DNA of 13,200 bases from Geodermatophilaceae bacterium. Lineage in GTDB: Bacteria > Actinomycetota > Actinomycetes > Mycobacteriales > Geodermatophilaceae. The position numbers and the translations under genes were made by a program. The DNA lies in assembly GCA_013811805.1 (NCBI GenBank), contig JACCUM010000387.1, forward strand, positions 1 through 13,200. Direction: 5' to 3'. This document shows positions 5,323 through 10,908 of the stretch, piece by piece. The notes under the pieces are model-generated. The model had not been told where the DNA came from, did not search any database, and was given only the letters and a program-made list of their open reading frames with translations. The first letter of the stretch is position 1; each line of letters starts with the position of its first letter.

Positions 5323-6537
5323 CTAGTCGGCCAGTTCTCGGCTGAGCTGTTCGAGGAACAGACCGGTGTCGGTCACGATGCCGACTGCCTGGGCGCTGCC
5401 TCGGTCGGCCAGCTTGGTGACCGTGGCCGGGTTGATGTCGACGCTGACCAGGGGGATGGAGGCCGGAAGCAGATTGCCGGTGGCGATCGAGTGCAGCATC
5501 GTGGCGACCATGATGGCGAAGCCGACATCCGGCAGTTGGGCGCGCATCGCCCGTTGTCCCTCGATCACGTCGGTGTAGACGTCGGGCAGCGGACCGTCGT
5601 CACGGACCGAACCGACCAACACGAAGGCCTTGTCCGCCTTGACCATTGCGTGCATCACCCCGCCGGTCAGAATCCCTTGCTCGACGGCCGCGGCGATGGA
5701 GCCGGCCCGGCGAATGGTGTTGATCGCGCGGATGTGATGCTCGTGACCGTGCGGTACGCCGGAGCCCTTGCTCAGATCCACGCCGAGGGACGTCCCGAAG
5801 ATCGCTGACTCGATGTCGTGTGTGGCCAGGGCGTTTCCGGCGAAGAGCACGTCCACGAAGCCGGCCTCAACGAGCTTGACCATGGCTGGCGCCGCCCCGG
5901 TGTGCACGATGGCCGGCCCGCCGACCCAGAGGATTCGCTTACCGGCTGCCTTCACCGCACGCATCTGCTCGGCGATCTGGCGTACCAGCAAGGCTTGAGG
6001 TTTCTCGCTGGAGACCGAGGAGGACATGAACCCGAAGTCGTCGGCGCTCTTGGCCTCAGCGACCGGCATGATCACGCGGACGCCGGAGGCGCCGCAGACG
6101 ACCTGATCGCCGGCCGCGACGTCGGAAACCGGCACCGTACGAACCTGGCCGTCGGCAACGACCAGCCCGCAGTCCATCTCCGGGTGCTCGACGTCCACCC
6201 AGTGGTCGTCGAGGCGGACCTGGGTCTCCAGGTTCGTCGTGGAGTAGAAGTCGTCGGGGAACACGCCGTCGGTGGGGGCCGGCCGGAGCAGGGCCAGGCC
6301 CGGATCGACCTGGTTGGCGCCGTGCACCTGTAGGCGCATCAGGATGCGGGCGAGCAGTTCCTCGTCGTCGCTGCTGATCGAGATGTGCGCCGTCGAGGCG
6401 TCCTCGTGCTGGCGCCCGAGATCCAGGGAGTCGATGCGATAGTCGCCGCCGTACTCGAGGACGTCGTCCAGGATGCGGGCCAGGGCACCGGTGTCCATCA
6501 GATGTCCGGTGACACTGACGATTTCGGAGGGAGGCAC
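5323..6537 (-). CDS. LOR/SDH-type protein (TIGR00300 family), archaeal-type ornithine cyclodeaminase-like
   Basis: A 404-residue protein. The N-terminal domain (SEIVSVTGHLMDTGALARILDDVLEYGGDYRI, NLETQV and PEMDCGLVV) and the C-terminal NAD-binding-type domain (GPAIVHTGAAPAMVKLVE, FAGNALATHDIE, PHGHEHHIRAINTIRRAGSI, and NPATVTKLADRG near the end) are characteristic of TIGR00300. In archaea (for example MMP1218) and as the C-terminal part of cyanobacterial AgrE/ArgZ, this family converts ornithine to proline and ammonia with NAD+. The bacterial stand-alone form is likely similar but is not proven here. No arginine dihydrolase domain is attached or nearby. I set the start at GTG 6537, not at the longer open frame to 6618. 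Family-like sequence begins there, TACTCT lies 6 nt upstream, and the longer form would run into the upstream gene. Confidence 0.87.
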   Translation of the reverse strand: MPPSEIVSVTGHLMDTGALARILDDVLEYGGDYRIDSLDLGRQHEDASTAHISISSDDEELLARILMRLQVHGANQVDPGLALLRPAPTDGVFPDDFYSTTNLETQVRLDDHWVDVEHPEMDCGLVVADGQVRTVPVSDVAAGDQVVCGASGVRVIMPVAEAKSADDFGFMSSSVSSEKPQALLVRQIAEQMRAVKAAGKRILWVGGPAIVHTGAAPAMVKLVEAGFVDVLFAGNALATHDIESAIFGTSLGVDLSKGSGVPHGHEHHIRAINTIRRAGSIAAAVEQGILTGGVMHAMVKADKAFVLVGSVRDDGPLPDVYTDVIEGQRAMRAQLPDVGFAIMVATMLHSIATGNLLPASIPLVSVDINPATVTKLADRGSAQAVGIVTDTGLFLEQLSRELAD

Positions 6538-6543
6538 AGCGGG

Positions 6544-6549
6544 AGAGTA
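6544..6549 (-). promoter_or_regulatory. Leaderless -10 deciding the start of the LOR/SDH gene
   Basis: On the minus strand TACTCT ends 6 nt before the GTG at 6537. The interval CCCGCT has no ribosome binding potential. The element sits in the 23-nt gap after the upstream membrane-protein gene. The LOR/SDH gene may therefore be transcribed alone as well as by read-through. Confidence 0.52.
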
Positions 6550-6560
6550 GTGGAGGGCGG

Positions 6561-7337
6561 CTATACGATCGCCCCGTCGTCGGGATCGTCGAACTGCGGT
6601 CCCTCCCGCATCCGCCACACCAGCATGCCGACGCCGCCGGCGATGCCCAGGACGCCGAAGATGAAGCCGACATCTCCGGTCAACCCGATCAGGCCGGGGG
6701 CGATCAGCAGCAGCGCTCCGCCGGCCAGGAGGATCAGGGCATAAGCCGCGGACTTGGACAGGACCGGCAGTGGAGGCGGTGGTGGCGGTTCGTAGTGCTC
6801 CTCTGCGGCGGCCTCTTCGGCTTCGACTGCTGCCCGAGCGGCGGCCTCGTGTTCGGTCGCGCGCTGCTGGGCCGTGGCGTCGAAGTCGTCGGTGAGTGTG
6901 TCACCGAGCCGGCCGTGGTCAGCCTCGTAGGCAGCGACCAGTTCCCGCCACTGCGCATCATCGACGTTCGACGTTGTCGAGCCCGCAGCGGTAGAGGACG
7001 AGTTGCTCGCGACCCGGGACGCAACCGGGGCGGGTGGCTGGGCGGAGTTGGGACCGGCGGCGTCGTCGGCGTCGAGGTCGTAGTCATGGAGCAGCGCGTT
7101 CGCGTCGGCGGTGAGCCTGCGGTCAACATAGAGCCGGTCACTGGGTGGACTGGGTAGCGCGATGCTTCGGGTGACGGCGTCCACGTCGGACGTCGGATCG
7201 AGATAGGCGGCGATCCCGGCATCGCGCAGCACGTCGAGCAGATGCTCGCCGACCCGTGGATCGACGTCGCGCAACGCCCGGAACGTGGAGGCTTCCAGTC
7301 CGTTGTCGCGCCGCCCGCGGCGACGGGGCGCGGTCAC
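6561..7337 (-). CDS. Membrane protein with DUF2007-like N-terminal part and two C-terminal helices
   Basis: A 258-residue protein of unknown function that recurs in actinobacteria. Residues ~15-85 (ASTFRALRDVDPRVGEHLLDVLRDAGIAAYL to LYVDRRLTADANALL) look like a small alpha/beta regulatory-type domain of the kind that starts many actinobacterial membrane proteins. I cannot confirm a named family. Residues ~90-125 are an Ala/Ser/Pro/Asn-rich linker. Residues ~127-182 are acidic and helical (many Glu and Ala, coiled-coil-like), followed by six prolines. Two hydrophobic segments at ~197-217 and ~222-242 form a hairpin anchor, with a short acidic tail. Both ends are therefore probably on the same side of the membrane. 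The GTG start overlaps the stop of the upstream hydrolase (GTGA), so the two genes are coupled. Confidence 0.72.
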   Translation of the reverse strand: MTAPRRRGRRDNGLEASTFRALRDVDPRVGEHLLDVLRDAGIAAYLDPTSDVDAVTRSIALPSPPSDRLYVDRRLTADANALLHDYDLDADDAAGPNSAQPPAPVASRVASNSSSTAAGSTTSNVDDAQWRELVAAYEADHGRLGDTLTDDFDATAQQRATEHEAAARAAVEAEEAAAEEHYEPPPPPPLPVLSKSAAYALILLAGGALLLIAPGLIGLTGDVGFIFGVLGIAGGVGMLVWRMREGPQFDDPDDGAIV

Positions 7338-8095
7338 GAGACCCCCCTCTTGCCGACGTGATCGGCGATCCAGGCCGCGCTCTGGGTGAAAATCTGCTCC
7401 GCGTCGTTGTCGAGGGTGGCTACGTGGTAGCTGTTATGCAGCAGTTGTTCGGTGACGTCGGTCGAGCGCACCCCATCGAGCAGTAATCGGCCCGACAGCG
7501 GCTCCACGACATGGTCCTGCGTGCTCCGGAAGGTCAGGATCGGTACGTCGACCTTCGCGATGTCGGCATGCGTCGTGGCCCAGAGATCCTGCAACGACAC
7601 CGCTGCCTTGAGCGGAATCCTGGAATAGGCGACTTCACGGGCACCCGGCTTCTTGATGTCGTTGGATACGCCCTTCCAGGAGGGCAGCACTCTAGCGAGG
7701 ATCTTGAGCAGCGCCAGGTCCTTGCGTTCGGTGCCCAACGACGGGTTGACCAGAACCAGTCCGGACACCCGTTCCCCGTGCCGCTCGGCCAGTCTGATCG
7801 CCAGGGTCCCGCCCATGGACAGTCCGGCGGTGAAGACCTCCGTACATCGACCCTGCAACTCCTCAAGGGCCCGCTCGGCTGCGGCGTACCAATCCGGCCA
7901 CCGGGTGGCGTTCATGTCCGCGAGCACGGTGCCGTGTCCGGGTAACCGGGGGCAGCTGATCGAGTACCCCTGGGCGGCCAGGTGTTCACCCCACGGGCGC
8001 AGGCTCTGGGGGGTGCCGGTGAATCCGTGGATCAGCAGAATCCCGACCGGGCCGCCGTCGAAGGTGAATGGCTCGGCACCAGCCAGCACCGGCAT
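7334..8095 (-). CDS. Alpha/beta hydrolase, carboxylesterase / monoacylglycerol-lipase type
   Basis: A 253-residue cytoplasmic hydrolase close in pattern to the Est30-type thermostable carboxylesterases. It has the oxyanion-hole motif HGFTG (residues 23-27), the nucleophile elbow GLSMGG with S93, the acid D194 in STQDHVV and the base H224 in NSYHVATLD. The order and the SYHV-LD signature match that family, which cleaves short- to medium-chain acyl esters and monoacylglycerols. The ATG at 8095 is preceded by a strong AGGAGG ribosome binding site. It is the first gene of the minus-strand cluster and overlaps the membrane-protein gene by 4 nt. The genuine substrate is unknown. The acyltransferase divergent from it, only ~110 nt away, is consistent with lipid turnover. 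Confidence 0.88.
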   Translation of the reverse strand: MPVLAGAEPFTFDGGPVGILLIHGFTGTPQSLRPWGEHLAAQGYSISCPRLPGHGTVLADMNATRWPDWYAAAERALEELQGRCTEVFTAGLSMGGTLAIRLAERHGERVSGLVLVNPSLGTERKDLALLKILARVLPSWKGVSNDIKKPGAREVAYSRIPLKAAVSLQDLWATTHADIAKVDVPILTFRSTQDHVVEPLSGRLLLDGVRSTDVTEQLLHNSYHVATLDNDAEQIFTQSAAWIADHVGKRGVS

Positions 8096-8102
8096 GGGTG
8101 AT

Positions 8103-8108
8103 CCTCCT
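8103..8108 (-). promoter_or_regulatory. Perfect AGGAGG ribosome binding site of the carboxylesterase gene
   Basis: AGGAGG on the minus strand lies 7 nt before the ATG at 8095. It is the only full-consensus Shine-Dalgarno sequence I noticed in the window and contrasts with the leaderless-type starts of several neighbours. Confidence 0.75.
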
Positions 8109-8110
8109 GA

Positions 8111-8154
8111 GTGGCTGCGTGGCGACTGCGGTGGCGAGTGCGGTTGTGGCTGCG
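8111..8154. repeat. Low-complexity GTGGC/TGCG quasi-repeat in the divergent intergenic region
   Basis: Imperfect units of about 9-12 nt built from GTGGC and TGCG recur four times (GTGGCTGCG, then TGGCGACTGCG, GTGGCGAGTGCG and GTTGTGGCTGCG). The stretch lies between the esterase ribosome binding site and the acyltransferase promoter. It could be a repeated binding site or simple slippage; nothing decides between these. Confidence 0.35.
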
Positions 8155-8184
8155 TTGTGACATTGGCCGAATCGTCCCTAGTCT
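8155..8184 (+). promoter_or_regulatory. Candidate promoter for the acyltransferase gene
   Basis: TTGTGA (8155-8160) and TAGTCT (8179-8184) are separated by 18 nt and resemble housekeeping sigma -35 and -10 elements. Transcription would begin near 8191, leaving a short leader with AAGGG (8193-8197) just upstream of the GTG start. Of the candidates listed here, this is the only one with both a recognisable -35 and a -10. Confidence 0.5.
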
Positions 8185-8204
8185 GACACCCGAAGGGTCG
8201 GGTG

Positions 8205-8978
8205 GTGTCGGTGTTCTACTGGGTGCTGAAGTTCGTCCTGGTCGGCCCCATCCTGCGGCTCGTCTTCCGCCCGGACATCCAGGGTCTGGAGAATGTTCCG
8301 AACAAGGGCCCGGCGATCCTGGCCAGCAACCATCTGTCGTTCTCTGATTCGGTCTTCCTGCCGTTGATGGTGCCTAGGCGGGTGACGTTCCTGGCCAAGT
8401 CGGAGTACTTCACCGGCAAGGGGCTCAAGGGACTGCTCATCCGATGGTTCTTCCGGGGGGCCGGCATGGTGCCGATCGACCGGACCGACGGGACCGCCGC
8501 CAAAGACGCCCTGGACACCGGCATTCGGATTCTGCGGGAAGGAAAGCTGCTCGGCATCTACCCCGAGGGCACCCGCTCACCCGATGCCCGGCTCTATCGT
8601 GGGAAGACCGGTCTGGCCCGGATGGCGCTGGATTCCGGGGCGGTGGTGATCCCGGTGGTCATGGTCGACACCGAGAAGATTCAGCCGATCGGAAAGAAGA
8701 TCCCCCGGATCCACAAGGTCCGGATCCGCGTAGGCGTGCCGTTGGACTTCTCCCGGTACGACGGCATGTCCGGAGACCGGTTCGTCGAACGGTCCATGAC
8801 CGACGAGGTGATGTACGAACTGATGCTGCTGTCCGGGCAGCAGTACGTCGATGTCTATGCCGCGAAGGTCAAGGCAGCTATGGATGTCACCGGCAAGACT
8901 GCCGAAGAGGTCGTCGCGATGCTCAAGCCGAGCCCGTTCGAGGCCGCCGAGCGCGTCCCGGCCACGTTGGTCGCCTGA
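8205..8978 (+). CDS. 1-acyl-sn-glycerol-3-phosphate acyltransferase (PlsC-type)
   Basis: A 257-residue acyltransferase of the PlsC/LPLAT family, which transfers an acyl group from acyl-CoA or acyl-ACP to lysophosphatidic acid or a related lysolipid at the membrane. It shows the catalytic motif NHLSFSD (residues ~42-48, with the His and Asp of HX4D), GMVPIDR (~87-93) for acceptor binding and YPEGTRS (~119-125). The first ~20 residues (VFYWVLKFVLVGPILRLVF) are hydrophobic and may anchor it to the membrane. Two GTG codons are adjacent, at 8202 and 8205. I chose 8205 because AAGGG then has a 7-nt spacing; with 8202 the protein is one residue longer. The family resembles Rv2182c of mycobacteria. 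The exact acceptor lipid is not determined. Confidence 0.9.
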   Translation: MSVFYWVLKFVLVGPILRLVFRPDIQGLENVPNKGPAILASNHLSFSDSVFLPLMVPRRVTFLAKSEYFTGKGLKGLLIRWFFRGAGMVPIDRTDGTAAKDALDTGIRILREGKLLGIYPEGTRSPDARLYRGKTGLARMALDSGAVVIPVVMVDTEKIQPIGKKIPRIHKVRIRVGVPLDFSRYDGMSGDRFVERSMTDEVMYELMLLSGQQYVDVYAAKVKAAMDVTGKTAEEVVAMLKPSPFEAAERVPATLVA

Positions 8979-8989
8979 CCGTTCACCTG

Positions 8990-9481
8990 ATGCGGCGGTA
9001 CTTCTACGACACCGAGTTCATCGAGGACGGTCTCACCATCGACCTAATCTCCATCGGCGTGGTTGACGAGACCGGTCGCGAGTTCTACGCCGTATCAACG
9101 GAGTTCGATCCCGACAGGGCGATCCCGTGGGTGCGGCGCAATGTGCTGGGCCAGCTTCCTTCGCCGGCCGATCCGGCCTGGCGGTCGCGCGATCGGATTC
9201 GCGACGATCTGTTGTCCTTTCTCACCGGTCCTGGTGAGGAGATCGAACTGTGGGCGTGGTTCGCCTCCTACGATCACGTGGCCCTGGTTCAGCTGTGGGG
9301 TCCGATGACCCAACTGCCCCGGGCGATCCCGCGATTCACCTGCGAGTTGCGCCAACGCTGGACCGACCTGGGTGGACCCGAGCTTCCCGCGGCCGGTTCG
9401 GATGCACACGATGCCTTGGCCGACGCTCGGCACAACCTCGCCCGCTGGCAGGCCATGCAGGCGCTCTGGACGGGGCCCTAG
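8990..9481 (+). CDS. Exoribonuclease AS (polyadenylate-preferring 3'-5' RNase, Rv2179c type)
   Basis: A 163-residue DEDDh-type 3'-5' exoribonuclease. The N-terminus MRRYFYDTEFIEDGLTIDLI, with ISIGVV, is strongly characteristic of Rv2179c, an RNase shown to prefer adenylate-rich single-stranded RNA with 3' overhangs. Catalytic acidic residues are D7 and E9 (DTE), D95 (SYDHVAL) and D145, with the general base H140 (DAHDALADA). The Rv2179c-type block IELWAWFASYDHVALVQLWGPMT is present. The ATG at 8990 lies 12 nt after the acyltransferase stop and is the natural start for MRRYFYDTEF; the longer open frame upstream is a shadow of the acyltransferase. It is probably co-transcribed with that gene. 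Confidence 0.93.
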   Translation: MRRYFYDTEFIEDGLTIDLISIGVVDETGREFYAVSTEFDPDRAIPWVRRNVLGQLPSPADPAWRSRDRIRDDLLSFLTGPGEEIELWAWFASYDHVALVQLWGPMTQLPRAIPRFTCELRQRWTDLGGPELPAAGSDAHDALADARHNLARWQAMQALWTGP

Positions 9482-9497
9482 GCTTTCGCTCCATGAG

Positions 9498-9534
9498 CCG
9501 AGAGCGAGCGGTGCGCGCAGCGCACCAGGCGGGC
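9498..9534 (+). repeat. REP-like hairpin element between RNase AS and phosphofructokinase
   Basis: The element resembles the copies at 864 and 10577 in its GAGCGAG and GCGCAGCG words. It contains a hairpin at 9510-9526 (6-bp stem GGTGCG/CGCACC, loop CGCAG). It fills most of the 58-nt gap and ends within a few bases of the ATG at 9540, so it may affect expression of the phosphofructokinase gene. There is no T tract, so it is not a classical terminator. Confidence 0.55.
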
Positions 9535-9539
9535 TAGCA

Positions 9540-10565
9540 ATGCGCATCGGAGTACTCACCGGGGGAGGGGACTGCCCGGGGCTCAACGCCGTCATCCGGG
9601 CCGTCGTACGTAAAGGCGTCGAGACGTACGGACATGAGTTCGTCGGTTTCCGGGATGGTTGGCGTGGCCCCATCGAGGGAAACACGATGACCCTCGACGT
9701 GCACGCCGTACGGGGGATCCTGCCTCGCGGCGGAACCATTCTCGGAACGTCGCGGACCAATCCGCACAAGACCGAGGACGGCGAAGGCAAGCTGCTGGCC
9801 ACCCTCGAACGCCTGGGTGTCGATGCCCTGGTGGCCATCGGCGGCGAGGACACGCTCGGGGTCGCGACCAAGCTGGCCGCGGCCGGAGTGCACGTCGTCG
9901 GCGTCCCGAAGACCATCGACAACGACCTGGGTGCGACCGACTACACCTTCGGGTTCGACACCGCCGTGGGCGTGGCGATGGAGGCCATCGACCGGCTGCA
10001 CACCACTAGCGACAGTCATCACCGGGCCTTGGTCGTCGAGGTCATGGGCCGCCATGCCGGCTGGATCGCGTTGCATGCGGGAATGGCCGGCGGTGCCAAC
10101 GTCATCCTGATCCCGGAGAACCCGTTCGACATCGACGCTGTGGTCGCCTACGTCGAGCACCGCTTCGCCTCGGGTTATTCGCCGGTGCTCGTGGTCAGCG
10201 AGGGCGCCCTGCCCCGAGACGGCGGCTTGATCCTCGGATCGGGTGTGGTCGACGACTTCGGCCACGTCCGGCTCGGCGGCATCGGGCAGGCGCTGGCCGA
10301 CGTGATCGAGGCGCGCACCGGCAAGGAGAGTCGTGCGGTCGTGCTCGGCCATGTCCAGCGCGGCGGTACGCCCACCGCCTTTGACCGCGTCCTGGCCACC
10401 AGGTTCGGCCTGAGCGCGATCGATGCCGTACACAGTGCGGACTGGGGCGTAATGGTGGCGCTGCGGGGGACTGACATCGTCCGGGTGCCCCTGGCCGAGG
10501 CAACCGCTGAACTCAAGACCGTGCCGCCGGAGCGCTACGCCGAAGCCGAGGTCTTCTTCGGCTGA
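9540..10565 (+). CDS. pfkA: 6-phosphofructokinase, group III actinobacterial type
   Basis: A 341-residue phosphofructokinase A-superfamily enzyme that makes fructose 1,6-bisphosphate in glycolysis. It has the nucleotide/phosphate loop LTGGGDCPGLN (residues 6-16), IGGEDTLG (100-107), PKTIDNDL (123-130) with the catalytic D127, the sugar-phosphate binding EVMGRHAGWIAL, and the LGHVQRGGTPTAFDR block. Residue 104 is Asp and residue 124 is Lys (E. coli-like numbering holds here), where ATP-dependent enzymes usually have Gly at both. These residues favour pyrophosphate, but Streptomyces enzymes with a closely similar sequence use ATP, so the phosphoryl donor cannot be settled from sequence. Glucokinase at 3812 supplies the same pathway. 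The ATG at 9540 begins the MRIGVLTGGGDCPG motif; longer upstream starts overlap the RNase gene. Confidence 0.94.
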   Translation: MRIGVLTGGGDCPGLNAVIRAVVRKGVETYGHEFVGFRDGWRGPIEGNTMTLDVHAVRGILPRGGTILGTSRTNPHKTEDGEGKLLATLERLGVDALVAIGGEDTLGVATKLAAAGVHVVGVPKTIDNDLGATDYTFGFDTAVGVAMEAIDRLHTTSDSHHRALVVEVMGRHAGWIALHAGMAGGANVILIPENPFDIDAVVAYVEHRFASGYSPVLVVSEGALPRDGGLILGSGVVDDFGHVRLGGIGQALADVIEARTGKESRAVVLGHVQRGGTPTAFDRVLATRFGLSAIDAVHSADWGVMVALRGTDIVRVPLAEATAELKTVPPERYAEAEVFFG

Positions 10566-10576
10566 CGGCAGCGAGC

Positions 10577-10626
10577 GAGCATCGCAGCGAGGAACGAGCG
10601 AGGAGCGCAGCGCGCGCGGAGTCCGC
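10577..10626 (+). repeat. REP-like element, copy B
   Basis: Positions 10577-10606 match 864-893 exactly over 30 nt. The copy continues into GCGCAGCG-type sequence and the palindrome GCGGA-G-TCCGC at 10616-10626. It starts 12 nt after the phosphofructokinase stop, the typical 3'-flank position of intergenic repeats, whereas copy A lies inside a coding frame. Confidence 0.75.
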
Positions 10627-10648
10627 CCATCACACTCGGCTGCGGACT
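10620..10648 (+). terminator. Possible hairpin terminator after phosphofructokinase
   Basis: AGTCCGC (10620-10626) pairs with GCGGACT (10642-10648): a 7-bp stem with a 15-nt loop, about 55 nt after the stop. No T run follows, as is common in high-GC actinobacteria. It could equally be part of the repeat element. Confidence 0.3.
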
Positions 10649-10764
10649 GAGATCGGGTGCGGCTCGGTGCCGGGGTGACTGGCGCTCAGGGCGAAACTCA
10701 GCAACGACGGGTACGTCCTTGCTCGGCTTGTGTCCTCGGGCGGCGGTCTAGTGGCTGTTTCCAT

Positions 10765-10835
10765 GGTGATCTTGACCTTATGGTGGCGACACGCCGACAA
10801 AATGCGCGGAAAACCGCAATTAGGTCAAGATCACC
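10765..10835. repeat. 71-bp cloverleaf-like inverted-repeat element (MITE/REP-like)
   Basis: Terminal arms GGTGATCTTGACCT (10765-10778) and its exact reverse complement (10822-10835) form a perfect 14-bp stem, with two more pairs after one mismatch. Inside are two hairpins: GGCG-ACA-CGCC (10785-10795) and GCGG-AAAA-CCGC (10806-10817). The whole could fold as a three-way junction in single-stranded DNA or RNA. By my count it is about half G+C, lower than the surrounding DNA. There is no transposase and only one copy in this window. It does not have tRNA features. A small non-autonomous element or a structured RNA are both possible. Confidence 0.65.
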
Positions 10836-10846
10836 GGGATCGGGCA

Positions 10847-10852
10847 TACGTT
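10847..10852 (+). promoter_or_regulatory. Weak -10 candidate before the alpha/beta hydrolase
   Basis: TACGTT fits TANNNT and lies 57 nt upstream of the GTG at 10909, just beyond the structured element. A transcript from here would start near 10859 and have a ~50-nt leader with GGCGGG (10901-10906) close to the start codon. There is no good -35. Confidence 0.3.
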
Positions 10853-10908
10853 GGGCGTACGGGACGGTGTCGCCACCGTGAGCGCCGCATGAACCTCCTC
10901 GGCGGGCC

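Larger units (their letters stand above)
10566..10908. other. 343-nt gene-free region with repeats
   Basis: No convincing coding region is present; short open frames here have no family resemblance. It holds a REP-like repeat just after the phosphofructokinase stop, a stem at 10620-10648, a 71-bp structured inverted-repeat element and a possible -10 before the next gene. The stretch 10650-10764 shows nothing I can name. Confidence 0.7.

Noticed and set aside
6538..6618. N-terminal extension of the LOR/SDH frame
   Set aside because: It would overlap the end of the upstream membrane-protein gene, has no family-like sequence, and ignores the leaderless -10 at 6544-6549.
864..10626. The GAGCGAG repeats as CRISPR repeats
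   Set aside because: Only two exact copies lie 9.7 kb apart, with no regular spacers and no cas genes.
10765..10835. Cloverleaf-like element as a tRNA
   Set aside because: Length is similar, but it has no TTCGA-type T loop, no D-loop consensus, no anticodon arm of normal size and no discriminator/CCA-compatible acceptor stem; it has only two inner hairpins.
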